Part shown: positions 7,608 through 16,019 of the stretch, piece after piece
Numbering within the stretch: position 1 is the first letter of the stretch
Layout: every line of letters begins with the position of its first letter
Source of the DNA: Pseudomonas sp. Root71
Lineage (GTDB): Bacteria; Pseudomonadota; Gammaproteobacteria; Pseudomonadales; Pseudomonadaceae
Length of the DNA: 43,572 bases
NCBI RefSeq assembly: GCF_001429045.1
Contig: NZ_LMHY01000007.1
Span: 10,845-54,416 of the forward strand
Direction of reading: 5' to 3'
Translations under genes and position numbers: made by a program
The notes under the pieces: model-generated
The model's database searches: none
What the model saw: the letters and a program-made list of their open reading frames with translations, nothing else
Told to the model about the DNA's origin: nothing

Positions 7608-9161
7608 ATGAACCCAGCAAGCCAGCCGGGCACCGAAACACACGACGATGACGTCAAGGTGCTGCACAGCATGGGCTATGCCCAGCAACTCTCACGACGA
7701 ATGGGGGTTTTCTCCAACTTCGCCATCTCCTTTTCGATCATCTGCATCCTCTCGGGTGGCATCAACTCCCTGGCCCAGGGCACCTCGGGCGCGGGGGGAA
7801 TATCCATCGGCATCGGCTGGCCGATCGGCTGCCTGATCTCCGGGGTATTCGCCATGGCCATGGCACAGATCTCCTCGGCCTACCCCACCGCTGGCGGCCT
7901 GTACCACTGGGGCTCGATCCTCGGTAATCGCTTCACTGGCTGGCTGACCGCGTGGTTCAACCTGCTGGGGCTGGTCACGGTGCTGGGCGCGATCAACGTC
8001 GGCACCTATTATTTCTTTTTCGGTGCCTTCGGACCGGCACTGGGCATGGAGGACACGACCACGGTCCGGGTGATTTTCCTGGCGATCCTCACCGGCCTGC
8101 AGGCCTTGTGCAACCACTTGGGCATCGGCCTGACGGCCAGGCTCACCGACTTTTCCGGCTACCTGATCTTCGGCACGGCGCTGGCCCTGACCATCGTCTG
8201 CCTGATGTCGGCACCCAGCTATGAATTCGCCCGGCTGTGGACCTTCGGCAACTACTCCGGCGAGGCGGGGGGCGGCGTCTGGCCGCAGGTCTCCAACGGC
8301 TGGGTGTTCATGCTCGGCCTGCTGTTGCCGATCTACACCATCACCGGCTATGACGCCTCCGCGCACACTTCCGAGGAAACCCGCAACGCGGCCATGTCGG
8401 TGCCGCGCGGCATGGTCATGTCGGTGGTCTGGTCGTTGCTGTTCGGCTGGCTGATGCTCAGCGCGTTCGTGCTGATGCTGCCGAACATGGAGGAGGCGGC
8501 CAAGCAAGGCTGGAACGTGTTTTTCTGGGCCATGAACACCCAGGTCAACCCGACCTTGAAACTGGTGCTTTACGTGGCGATCTTCGTCTCGCAGGTGCTC
8601 TGCGGGCTGGCCACCGTCACTTCGGTTTCACGGATGATCTTCGCGTTCTCCCGGGACGGCGGCCTGCCCTGCTCAAAAGCGCTGTCGTCGGTCTCATCGA
8701 CCCATCGCAGCCCGGTCGCGGCCATCTGGACAGGTGCCACCCTCGCGGTGTTGTTCGACTGGGGATCGTCGGTGATCTCGATCGGGGCAACGCCGGTCTA
8801 TACGATCGTGGTGTCGTGCACGGTGATCTTCCTGTTCTTCTCCTTCGCCATTCCCATCGTGCTCGGCCTGTTTACCTATGGGACCTCGAAGTGGCCGACC
8901 ATGGGGCCGTGGAACATGGGGCGTTTCTGGTACTCGGTGTTCGCCATTCTCTCGATCCTGTCGATGATCATCATTTTCGTCATCGGCATCCAGCCACCGA
9001 ACGATTGGGCGCTGTACATCACCATCGGCTTCCTGGTGCTGACGGCCATCGTCTGGTTCGGCTTTGAAGCCCGGCGCTTCCAGGGGCCGCCCGTGGGCGA
9101 CATGATCGTCAAGCGCCAGGCTGAAATTGCTGCGGCGGAAGCGGCGTTGAACCGCAAATAG
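7608..9161 (+). CDS. APC-superfamily amino acid/amine permease
   Basis: 517 residues; ATG with AAGGGG upstream. A cytoplasmic N-terminus of about 35 residues is followed by about twelve hydrophobic segments. The start of the first segment (MGVFSNFAISFSII then ILSGGINS) and the SSAYPTAGGLYHW segment are typical of the amino acid-choline transporter branch (GABA and choline permeases). ITGYDASAHTSEET, another hallmark, lies mid-protein. It sits downstream of the glutamylation cluster, so it probably imports the amine or amino alcohol used there. The 133-bp gap with a stem-loop leaves open whether it is on the same transcript. Confidence 0.9.
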   Translation: MNPASQPGTETHDDDVKVLHSMGYAQQLSRRMGVFSNFAISFSIICILSGGINSLAQGTSGAGGISIGIGWPIGCLISGVFAMAMAQISSAYPTAGGLYHWGSILGNRFTGWLTAWFNLLGLVTVLGAINVGTYYFFFGAFGPALGMEDTTTVRVIFLAILTGLQALCNHLGIGLTARLTDFSGYLIFGTALALTIVCLMSAPSYEFARLWTFGNYSGEAGGGVWPQVSNGWVFMLGLLLPIYTITGYDASAHTSEETRNAAMSVPRGMVMSVVWSLLFGWLMLSAFVLMLPNMEEAAKQGWNVFFWAMNTQVNPTLKLVLYVAIFVSQVLCGLATVTSVSRMIFAFSRDGGLPCSKALSSVSSTHRSPVAAIWTGATLAVLFDWGSSVISIGATPVYTIVVSCTVIFLFFSFAIPIVLGLFTYGTSKWPTMGPWNMGRFWYSVFAILSILSMIIIFVIGIQPPNDWALYITIGFLVLTAIVWFGFEARRFQGPPVGDMIVKRQAEIAAAEAALNRK

Positions 9162-9178
9162 AGCAAGCAATAAGTAAC

Positions 9179-9271
9179 CTGTGGGAGCGGGCTTGCCCGC
9201 GAAAGCGGCGTGTCAGGCGACATTGATGCTGAACGTGCCGGCCCCTTCGCGGGCAAGCCCGCTCCCACAAG
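9179..9271. repeat. Paired REP (BIME-like) element
   Basis: GTGGGAGCGGGCTTGCCCGCG (from 9181) is mirrored by CGCGGGCAAGCCCGCTCCCAC (ending 9268), with about 40 bp between the arms. It lies just after the permease stop. This copy carries the GGGCTTGCCC variant of the core, while the later copies carry GAGCTTGCTC. Confidence 0.88.
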
Positions 9272-9306
9272 GATTTCAGTGTTCAAACCCTTAACTGATT
9301 GGCATT

Positions 9307-9329
9307 AGCCCGATCTACCGGGCTTTTTT
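9307..9329 (+). terminator. Rho-independent terminator
   Basis: AGCCCG (9307-9312) pairs with CGGGCT (9319-9324) and a run of six T follows to 9329. It probably ends readthrough from the permease gene, ahead of the small gene at 9381. Confidence 0.75.
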
Positions 9330-9380
9330 GTATGGCGATGATTTATCCTGCGCCTCCCCAATTTCACCCCGGAGACACCT

Positions 9381-9671
9381 GTGCCCGCCCTCACCGCCCG
9401 CGAGGTTTACCAGCCGTTGCGCGATGCCGCCCAGGGCATTTGTACCTTCCAGCGAATCGACGACGTCTGCGAGTCTGGCCATGTACGGGTCGACATCGAC
9501 GGCTGGCAACTGACACTGGAGGTCGACGCCGGCCACTTGCGCCACTGCCTGCATGGCCAAAGCCCCGATGGCCGTGAATATGTGTTCGACAACGGCCAGC
9601 GCTTCGGCACCGACCCGGTGAGTCTGCTCAGCACCTGGGAGTTGGCGCAGATTGAACGGTTGCTGGCCTGA
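9381..9671 (+). CDS. Small conserved pseudomonad protein (DUF7693-like)
   Basis: 96 residues starting at GTG with GGAGA five bases upstream. No signal peptide or membrane segment. The sequence LTAREVYQPLRDAAQG followed by a beta-rich middle (VRVDIDGWQLTLEVD) and PVSLLSTWELAQIERLL resembles a small protein family common in Pseudomonas; the DUF number is from memory. A 319-residue frame on the opposite strand is a shadow. Function unknown; it precedes the chorismate mutase gene by 81 bp. Confidence 0.7.
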   Translation: MPALTAREVYQPLRDAAQGICTFQRIDDVCESGHVRVDIDGWQLTLEVDAGHLRHCLHGQSPDGREYVFDNGQRFGTDPVSLLSTWELAQIERLLA

Positions 9672-9752
9672 ATCCTTTGCAACCTGTCGTTCCCTGGCCG
9701 CACTTGTGATAAACAAGCCGGAGTGTTTTTCGCGTCCAAGGAGGTTCTGCCC

Positions 9753-10325
9753 ATGCCCCGTTCCCCACGCCTGCCGCACTGGCTGGCCTGCGCCCTGCTC
9801 GGTTTGTTCGCTGGCGGCGTCCAGGCCGGCACGACGCCCCCGCCGCCCGACGCCTTGCAACCCTTGCTGGCGACGATGAATGAGCGGTTGTACATCAGCG
9901 AACTGGTGGCGCTGACCAAGTGGGACAGCGGCAAACCCGTCCAGGACAACGCCCGGGAAGCGCAAGTCATCGCCAACGCCAGGAAGCAGGCGGCCCAGCG
10001 CCAGCTCGACCCCGACGATGTCGCCGACCTGATCGCCGCCCAGATCGAAGCCAGCAAACTGGTGCAATACGGTCGAATTGCGCAATGGCAAGCGGCGCAC
10101 AAGGCACCGGACACGCCACGGCCGGACCTGGGCAACGATATCCGTCCTCAACTCGACACCCTGCAAAGCCAGCTGCTCACGCAGTACGCCGCATTCCTGC
10201 CCTACCGCAAAGACCCGAACTGCCCGCAATGGCTGGCCACCGAACGCTCCGCGCTGATCAAGGATTACCTGCATGGCCAGGCGATGATTCGTGCGACCGG
10301 AGAGCTATGTGTTGCGGGGCGATAA
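9753..10325 (+). CDS. aroQ: Secreted AroQ-gamma chorismate mutase
   Basis: 190 residues from the ATG at 9753, preceded by AAGGAGG; the upstream in-frame ATG at 9723 lacks a ribosome site. A signal peptide (LACALLGLFAGGVQAG) directs it to the periplasm. The all-helical AroQ fold is indicated by LLATMNERLYISELVALTKW, DNAREAQVIANAR and AAQIEASKLVQYGRIAQW, which carry the Arg, Lys, Glu and Gln positions of the chorismate pocket. The class converts chorismate to prephenate; the role of the exported form in pseudomonads is unclear. It is followed 6 bp later by the SGNH hydrolase gene. Confidence 0.88.
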   Translation: MPRSPRLPHWLACALLGLFAGGVQAGTTPPPPDALQPLLATMNERLYISELVALTKWDSGKPVQDNAREAQVIANARKQAAQRQLDPDDVADLIAAQIEASKLVQYGRIAQWQAAHKAPDTPRPDLGNDIRPQLDTLQSQLLTQYAAFLPYRKDPNCPQWLATERSALIKDYLHGQAMIRATGELCVAGR

Positions 10326-10331
10326 CGCCAA

Positions 10332-11066
10332 ATGAGCCACACTGAAACCCTCGCCAAAGTCCTCCTCGGCCCGTTGTTGCTGGCGCAGGGTCTATACACG
10401 CGGCGCGTGACGCCCAAGTTGCCGGAGGCCGAAGGTGAACGCCACGGCGAATCCGGCAGCGGCGATGTTCTGCGCTTGTTGATTGTCGGCGACAGCGCCG
10501 CTGCAGGCGTCGGTGCGGCGACTCAAGGTGAAGCTCTCAGCGGGCGGCTGGTGGAGCGCCTGGCCGATGGTTACCAGGTGGCCTGGAAACTCTGGGCGCG
10601 CACAGGTCTGGATTCCCAAGGGTTGCTGGAGCTGCTCGAACAGCATGCACCCGAGCCGTTCGATGTGGCGCTGTTGTCGATTGGCGTCAACGATGTCACC
10701 AGCTCACTCACCCTGGATCAGTGGCTCGTTCGGCAACGGAGTTTGATGGCGCTGTTGTGCGACAAGTTCGCGGTGAGGCAGATTGTGGTGTCGCCGCTTC
10801 CACCGATGCACTTGTTCCCCGCCTTGCCGCAGCCGCTGCGCTGGTTTCTGGGGTTCAGGGCGCGTCGTTTCAATGCACATTTGGCGGATCTGGCCGCACA
10901 CCTGGATCAATGTACGATGCTGACGACCCCGCTGGCGCCCGAACCGGGCTTGATGGCCAGTGATGGTTTTCATCCGGGGCCGATGCTCTACCGTCAATGG
11001 GCCGACGATGCCGCCTGGCTCATCGACCAACGCTTTCGCAGCACAACAATAAAAAACAGGAGTTGA
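10332..11066 (+). CDS. SGNH/GDSL-family hydrolase
   Basis: 244 residues. Block I GDSAAAGVG holds the nucleophile Ser, block III is GVND, and block V DGFHPGP holds the catalytic Asp and His. This is the layout of small lipases, esterases and acyl-transfer hydrolases. The N-terminus (LLGPLLLAQGLYTRRV) is hydrophobic but short, and could be an anchor. The gene starts 6 bp after the chorismate mutase stop, and its stop lies 2 bp before the next ATG, so the three genes from 9753 are probably one transcript. Substrate unknown. Confidence 0.88.
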   Translation: MSHTETLAKVLLGPLLLAQGLYTRRVTPKLPEAEGERHGESGSGDVLRLLIVGDSAAAGVGAATQGEALSGRLVERLADGYQVAWKLWARTGLDSQGLLELLEQHAPEPFDVALLSIGVNDVTSSLTLDQWLVRQRSLMALLCDKFAVRQIVVSPLPPMHLFPALPQPLRWFLGFRARRFNAHLADLAAHLDQCTMLTTPLAPEPGLMASDGFHPGPMLYRQWADDAAWLIDQRFRSTTIKNRS

Positions 11067-11068
11067 AG

Positions 11069-11497
11069 ATGTCCGAGCTGAACCTGAACCACAACGTCGC
11101 AGCATCCCTGAAGCAGTGGCACGCAATGATCGGCAACCGCGATTTGAGCGGCTTGCCGGAACTGCTCGATCCACAGGCGGTGTTCCGTTCACCGATGGCG
11201 CACACGCCATATCCGGGGGCGCCAGTGGTGTCGATGATCCTCAATACGGTCATGAACGTGTTCGAGGACTTTGCCTATCACCGCGAACTGGCGTCGGCGG
11301 ATGGCTTGAACGTGATTCTCGAATTCAGCGCCAGGGTCGGCGGGAAAGAGCTCAAGGGCATCGACATGATCCGCTTCAACGAACAGGGCAAGATTGTCGA
11401 GTTTGAAGTGATGGTACGGCCGCTCAGTGGCTTGCAGGCGTTGGGTGAAGAAATGGGGCGGCGGTTGGGGGCTTATCTGAAGGCCAGCAAGGCCTGA
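11069..11497 (+). CDS. NTF2-like / SnoaL-fold small protein
   Basis: 142 residues from the ATG at 11069, with AGGAG in the overlap with the SGNH stop. The pattern LKQWHAMIGNRDLSGLPELLDPQAVFRSPM and later GKELKGIDMIRFNEQGKIVEFEVMVRPLSGL is that of the cone-shaped NTF2-like fold, which binds or isomerises small hydrophobic molecules. No certain catalytic residues. It ends the run begun at 9753. Confidence 0.8.
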   Translation: MSELNLNHNVAASLKQWHAMIGNRDLSGLPELLDPQAVFRSPMAHTPYPGAPVVSMILNTVMNVFEDFAYHRELASADGLNVILEFSARVGGKELKGIDMIRFNEQGKIVEFEVMVRPLSGLQALGEEMGRRLGAYLKASKA

Positions 11498-11518
11498 TTT
11501 CCTGATTCACCAACAACC

Positions 11519-11611
11519 CCTGTGGGAGCGAGCTTGCTCGCGATAGCGGTGGGTCAGTGAACAATATATTGACTGACACTCCGCCATCGCGAACAAGCTC
11601 GCTCCCACAGG
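11519..11611. repeat. Paired REP (BIME-like) element
   Basis: CCTGTGGGAGCGAGCTTGC (from 11519) mirrored by GCTCGCTCCCACAGG (to 11611) with a spacer holding GGTCAGTG and GACTGACAC. It lies between the convergent NTF2-like and agmatine deiminase genes, where it may act as a transcript end. Confidence 0.9.
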
Positions 11612-11644
11612 TTTTGTGTTTAGCCTGAAATCAGGGGCAATCCG

Positions 11645-12769
11645 TTAGACCATCGGCTGATGACTGGTCACGCAATGAATCCCGCCACCACCGGCGGAGA
11701 TCGCATCGATGTCGAGTTGCACCACCTTGCGGTCCGGGTAGAGTTCAGACAGCAGGTCGAAGGCTTTGGCATCGGCTTCTTCGTCACCGAATTGCGCAGC
11801 GATGATCGCGCCGTTGATCACGAAGTAGTTGATGTAGCCCGCGGCGAAGTCCTTATTGTCTTTGCTGAACCGGCTGTTGCGCGGGTTGAGCGGCGGCGAC
11901 ACGGTATGCACCTGCAACTTGCGGCCATCGGCATCGGTGGCGTTTTCGAGGATCTGCAGGTGGGCGCGAGCGACCTTGTAGTCGTAGGACTCGGGGTCGT
12001 TGTCGAGGTTGGCGATGACCACGCCGGGCTTGACGAAGCGCGCATAGAAGTCGACGTGGGCGTCTGTGATGTCCTTGCCCTTGATGCCCGGCAGCCAGAT
12101 GATTTTGCGCAGCCCCAGGCGTTCTTTCAGTTCTGCCTCGACCTCGGCCTTGGTCCAGTCGGGATTGCGATTGCGGTTGATCCAGCTGCTTTCGGTCATG
12201 ATCCCGGTGCCGTGGCCATCCACTTCGATGCCTCCGCCCTCGCCCACCAGTTCGCTGCGCAGGTAATCCGCCTTGGCGTTTTCCGCGACCTGGGCGGCCA
12301 GTTGCGCATCGTCCGCATGCTGCTGTTTGTTGCCCCAGCCGTTGAAGTTGAAGTCCACCGCACCAAGGCCGCCGTTGCCATCGACGACAAAATTGGCGCC
12401 GATGTCGCGCATCCAGATGTCATCCAGTTCGGTGATCACGAAGGTGGTGTTGTGGCTGCCGCATTTGGCTTCGGCCAGGCGCCGTTCGCTCTGGCGACAG
12501 AACACCGTGACTGGCTCGTATTCGGCAATGCTGCGGGCGATCCGGCCAAGGGCGTCTTGCACGTGGGGCGTGAAGTCCTCCCAGATCGCGGCCTGTGCAC
12601 CGAAGGCGATGAAAGCCCGCTGGTGTTTGTCCCCTTCATCGGGCATGTACCCATTGCCTTTGTCGGCCGCTCGCACCGGCAGGCCGGCAAAGCCCAATCC
12701 CATGGACGCCACCGCGCCCAGCCCGGCGGCGACCGATACCTGCTTGATGAATGTTCGACGTGTCGGCAT
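11645..12769 (-). CDS. Tat-exported agmatine deiminase family protein (second copy, AguA')
   Basis: 374 residues. The N-terminus TRRTFIKQV followed by a hydrophobic stretch and VRAAD is a twin-arginine signal, so the enzyme should act in the periplasm. The PAD-type fold shows TELDDIWMRDIGANFV, NFNGWGNK, GEGGGIEVDGHG, TDAHVDFYARF and nucleophile Cys366 in GGGGIHCVTSHQ. The reaction would be agmatine to N-carbamoylputrescine plus ammonia. It is the last gene of the A-B-binding-protein-A' operon. Compared with the cytosolic copy at 14833 it is clearly divergent, so its substrate could differ. Agmatine supply outside the cytoplasm is the obvious suggestion. Confidence 0.9.
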   Translation of the reverse strand: MPTRRTFIKQVSVAAGLGAVASMGLGFAGLPVRAADKGNGYMPDEGDKHQRAFIAFGAQAAIWEDFTPHVQDALGRIARSIAEYEPVTVFCRQSERRLAEAKCGSHNTTFVITELDDIWMRDIGANFVVDGNGGLGAVDFNFNGWGNKQQHADDAQLAAQVAENAKADYLRSELVGEGGGIEVDGHGTGIMTESSWINRNRNPDWTKAEVEAELKERLGLRKIIWLPGIKGKDITDAHVDFYARFVKPGVVIANLDNDPESYDYKVARAHLQILENATDADGRKLQVHTVSPPLNPRNSRFSKDNKDFAAGYINYFVINGAIIAAQFGDEEADAKAFDLLSELYPDRKVVQLDIDAISAGGGGIHCVTSHQPMV

Positions 12770-12817
12770 ATGTTTTCCTGAAATCGAGGTTTGGCCGGCC
12801 TTCGGGCCGGCCGGTGA

Positions 12818-13918
12818 TCAGTTAACGGTAGCGGTCTTGAATTTGGTCCAGGTGCGCATGCGTGCCCGCATGTCGGCCTGGGGAATGTCCTTGCCGGGAA
12901 TCAGCCGTGCGTAAGTGGCTTCATCAAGGTAGATGTCCGGGTTGTTGCGCATCGCGGCATCGACGTCCGGGCGTGCCTTGGCGTTGGAGGTCGGGTAGCC
13001 GGTGAAGTTGCTGATGGCCGCCATGTTCTGCGGGCGCATCACGAAGTTGATGAACGCGTAGGCGTATTCCGGGTGCCGGGCGTCGACGGGAATGGCCATG
13101 GTGTCCATCCACACCGTGGTGCCTTCGCGGGGGATGCGGTAGTGGAAGGTGGTTTTCTTGCCGGCGCTGTCCGACGCGCGCTGCGCCTGGGTCATGTCGC
13201 CGCTGTAGCCCAGGGACATGCACAGGTTGCCGTTGACCAGGTCGGTCACCGGTTGCGACTGGAACTTGCGAATGTGCGGCCGCAACTTCATCAGCAAGTC
13301 ACTGGCCGCCGCCAGGTCCGCCGGTTTGGCGCTGCGCGGGTCGCGACCGAGGTAGTTGAGCACCACCGCCAGTACTTCGTCCGGTGAGTCGATCATCGAG
13401 ATGCCGCAGTCGGCGAATTTCGCCGCCAGCTCCGGTTTGAACAGCATGTCCAGGCTATTGACCGGCGCGTCCGGCGCACGCTGGGTGATCTGCTCGGCGT
13501 TGTAGGTAAGACCGATGGTGCCCCAGGTGTACGGCACCGTCGCTTTGCTCGAATATTCATAACGCGAGCGCAGTTTCTGCAACCCGGGCTCAATATCAGC
13601 CATCGCAGCAATTTTTGACTGATCCAGCGGTTGCAGGCTGCCGGCACGCATCAAGCGTTCAGCCACGGTGTCTCCGGGGAAGATCAGGTCGTAACCGCTG
13701 CCGCCAGCCAGCATCTTGGCCTCAAGGGTTTCACTGCCTTCCATGACGTCGTAGATCACCTTGATCCCGGTTTCGGCGGTGAACTTGCTCAGGGTGTCCT
13801 CGGCGAAATAATCGGCCCAGTTGTACAGCCGCAGGGTTTTCTCCTCGGCGTGCAGAGCAGGCACCGCACAGCTCAGCGCCAGCCCCATGGCCAGGCTCAG
13901 CTTGTTGATAGTGTTCAT
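12818..13918 (-). CDS. Periplasmic polyamine-type ABC substrate-binding protein
   Basis: 366 residues with a Sec signal peptide (cleavage near ALHAEEKT). The mature start LRLYNWADYFAEDTLSKFTAETGIKVIYD and later GYDLIFPGD, PYTWGTIGLTYNA and MDTMAIPVDARHPEYAYAFINF follow PotF/SpuD/SpuE proteins that bind putrescine, spermidine or related amines. Its ATG is 1 bp after the AguB stop. No permease or ATPase gene of an ABC transporter is present in the operon, so it must share a transporter encoded elsewhere or act as a sensor or buffer. It likely binds agmatine or putrescine. Confidence 0.92.
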   Translation of the reverse strand: MNTINKLSLAMGLALSCAVPALHAEEKTLRLYNWADYFAEDTLSKFTAETGIKVIYDVMEGSETLEAKMLAGGSGYDLIFPGDTVAERLMRAGSLQPLDQSKIAAMADIEPGLQKLRSRYEYSSKATVPYTWGTIGLTYNAEQITQRAPDAPVNSLDMLFKPELAAKFADCGISMIDSPDEVLAVVLNYLGRDPRSAKPADLAAASDLLMKLRPHIRKFQSQPVTDLVNGNLCMSLGYSGDMTQAQRASDSAGKKTTFHYRIPREGTTVWMDTMAIPVDARHPEYAYAFINFVMRPQNMAAISNFTGYPTSNAKARPDVDAAMRNNPDIYLDEATYARLIPGKDIPQADMRARMRTWTKFKTATVN

Positions 13919-13919
13919 G

Positions 13920-14828
13920 TCACACCCCTTGGGTTGCCCAGCGTGAATGGATCTGACGACCGTCCTGGGTCAACAAGGCGCCGTACATGTCCGGACGGCG
14001 ATCGCGGTAGATGCCCCAGGTCAGGCGGTCTTCGCGCATGGCCGCCAGGTCCAGGCTGTGAACCAGCACGCCGGTGCTGTCGCGGTCGGCTTCGGCGAGC
14101 AACTTGCCCTTGTGGTTGCAGATGAACGACGAGCCGTAGAAGTTCATTTGCAGGGTCGGGTCGGTGGTCGCCGCTTCCCGGCCGACACGGTTGGCCGCCA
14201 CCACCGGCAGCAGGTTGGCGGCAGCGTGACCGCGCATGGTCATCTGCCAGTGATCCCGGGAATCGAGAGTGGCGCAGCCCGGTTCGGAGCCGATGGCGGT
14301 CGGGAACAGCAGCACTTCAGCGTCCATCAAGGCCAGGCAGCGCGCGGTTTCCGGGAACCACTGGTCCCAGCAGATGCCCAGGCCGATGCGCCCGAACGCG
14401 GTGTCCCAGACCCGGAAACCGCTGTCGCCGGGGCTGAAGTATTCCTTCTCCTGATAGCCGATGGCGTTGGGGATGTGGGTCTTGCGGTACACGCCCAACA
14501 GGCGCCCGTCGGCGTCGGCCACGCTCAATGAATTGAAGTAGGCGTTGCCGGCCTTCTCGTACCAACTCAGCGGCAGCACCACGCCCAACTCTTTGGCCAA
14601 TGCAGCAAAGCGCTGGAGCACATGGCTGTCGCGATACTCCTCGGCCAGCGCCAGGTGTTTGTGGTGTTGCTCGATGCAGAAGTACGGCGTGGCAAAAAGC
14701 TCCTGCAACAGGATGACCTGCGCGCCCTTGGCCGCGGCCTCGCGGACCAGTTGCTCGGCCTGGTCGAGGTTGTGTTTCAGGTCCCAGGTGCAGGGCATCT
14801 GGGTGGTGGCGATGGTCAGCAGAGTCAT
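13920..14828 (-). CDS. aguB: N-carbamoylputrescine amidase
   Basis: 302 residues from the ATG at 14828, 4 bp after the AguA stop; upstream extension to 14894 overlaps AguA and is not used. Nitrilase-superfamily triad: Glu43 in LQELFATPYF, Lys116 in YRKTHIP, Cys153 in GICWDQWFPE. EYFSPGDSGF and the CWDQWFPE block are typical of AguB. It hydrolyses N-carbamoylputrescine to putrescine, CO2 and ammonia in the cytoplasm, the step after agmatine deiminase. Tight spacing on both sides shows a single operon. Confidence 0.95.
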   Translation of the reverse strand: MTLLTIATTQMPCTWDLKHNLDQAEQLVREAAAKGAQVILLQELFATPYFCIEQHHKHLALAEEYRDSHVLQRFAALAKELGVVLPLSWYEKAGNAYFNSLSVADADGRLLGVYRKTHIPNAIGYQEKEYFSPGDSGFRVWDTAFGRIGLGICWDQWFPETARCLALMDAEVLLFPTAIGSEPGCATLDSRDHWQMTMRGHAAANLLPVVAANRVGREAATTDPTLQMNFYGSSFICNHKGKLLAEADRDSTGVLVHSLDLAAMREDRLTWGIYRDRRPDMYGALLTQDGRQIHSRWATQGV

Positions 14829-14832
14829 GGCA

Positions 14833-15885
14833 TCAACCCCGCACCGGCCAGACCGGCTGTTGCTGGGTGATGCAATGCACACCGCCGCCGCCATGGGCTA
14901 GATGGTTGATCCGCACCGGCACCACTTCGCGTCCGGGGAACGCCTGCGCCAGAACTTCGGCCGCGACCTTGTCGGCATCGATACCATAGGCCGGCATGAT
15001 GATCGCACCGTTGGCGATGTAGAAATTGGTGTAGGAGGCGCAGAACACTTCGGCCTCAGTGTCCACCGCATCGGAGGCTTCATAGAGTTCGATCAGCTCG
15101 AACTTGCGGCCCTGGGCATCGGTGGCCAACTCAAGGGCGCGACGGTTTTCCCGTGCGACTGCGGCGTACACAGAGCTCTGGTCGTGGGTGGCGTCCACCA
15201 GCAACACGCCGGGGCGGGCAAAGGCGCACACACCGTCGACGTGGCCATCGGTCATGTCGCCGGTCACGTAGTCCGGATCGCCCGGCAGCCAGATGGTTTT
15301 CTTCACGCCCAGCAGGCGGCTGAAGATCTCTTCGATCTCGGCCTTGCTCACGCCCGGGTTGCGGTTGGGGTTGAGCAACACCGATTCGGTGGTGATAAGC
15401 GTGCCCTCGCCGTCCACGTGAATGGCGCCACCCTCGTTGCTCAGCGCCGTGCCGAAACACTCCAGCCCCAAACGATTGACCGCGCGGCGGGCCAGGCTTT
15501 CGTCCAGATCGTGGGCCGACTTGCCGCCCCACGCATTGAAGCGCCAGCTCACACCGGCCAGGCCTTGCTGCGGGTGGCAAACGAAGCTCGGGCCGGAATC
15601 GCGGCACCAGCTGTCGTTGACCGCCAGTTCGATCAATTCGATATTCGGCCCGCACAAGGCCTTGGCGCTGGCGACGGCTGACGGATCGACCACCAGCTTC
15701 ACCGGCTCGAAGCGGGCGATGGCGTTGGCCACCCGGGCGAAGTCTTCTTGAACCTGTGGCAGTGTCACCCGCCAGCCTGACTCCCACAGGGTCTTGTTGT
15801 GCGGCCAGACCATCCAGGTGGCGGCGTGGGCGACCCACTCGGCCGGCATCGTCCAACCGCTGTTTTGAATTACGTTCTGCTGCAT
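14833..15885 (-). CDS. aguA: Agmatine deiminase (cytosolic)
   Basis: 350 residues from the ATG at 15885, preceded by AGAGGTG; the in-frame GTG at 15894 overlaps that ribosome site and is less likely. PAD-type motifs: WMVWPHNKTLW, VNDSWCRDSGPSFV, FNAWGGK, NEGGAIHVDGEG, TDGHVDGVCAFARPG and nucleophile Cys338 in GGGGVHCITQQQP. It has no signal peptide. It converts agmatine to N-carbamoylputrescine. First gene of a four-gene operon whose order (deiminase, amidase, binding protein, second deiminase) matches the agu2ABCA' operon described in some P. aeruginosa strains, as I recall it. A LysR gene starts 134 bp away on the other strand. Confidence 0.94.
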   Translation of the reverse strand: MQQNVIQNSGWTMPAEWVAHAATWMVWPHNKTLWESGWRVTLPQVQEDFARVANAIARFEPVKLVVDPSAVASAKALCGPNIELIELAVNDSWCRDSGPSFVCHPQQGLAGVSWRFNAWGGKSAHDLDESLARRAVNRLGLECFGTALSNEGGAIHVDGEGTLITTESVLLNPNRNPGVSKAEIEEIFSRLLGVKKTIWLPGDPDYVTGDMTDGHVDGVCAFARPGVLLVDATHDQSSVYAAVARENRRALELATDAQGRKFELIELYEASDAVDTEAEVFCASYTNFYIANGAIIMPAYGIDADKVAAEVLAQAFPGREVVPVRINHLAHGGGGVHCITQQQPVWPVRG

Positions 15886-16019
15886 GACAAGCACCTCTGA
15901 GTTAAGTCATTGTGTTCAATGAAAACGGCCTTGGCGGTCTTGGCATGCATGCTACGGCTGGAAAAACGGGCAAACAAACGATGGATTTTGCAGACAACTG
16001 ATTAGAGAAACTTATCGAT

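Noticed and set aside
9315..10274. A 319-codon minus-strand frame across the DUF and chorismate mutase genes
   Set aside because: Both plus-strand genes have ribosome sites and family features; the antisense frame spans their intergenic gap without either.
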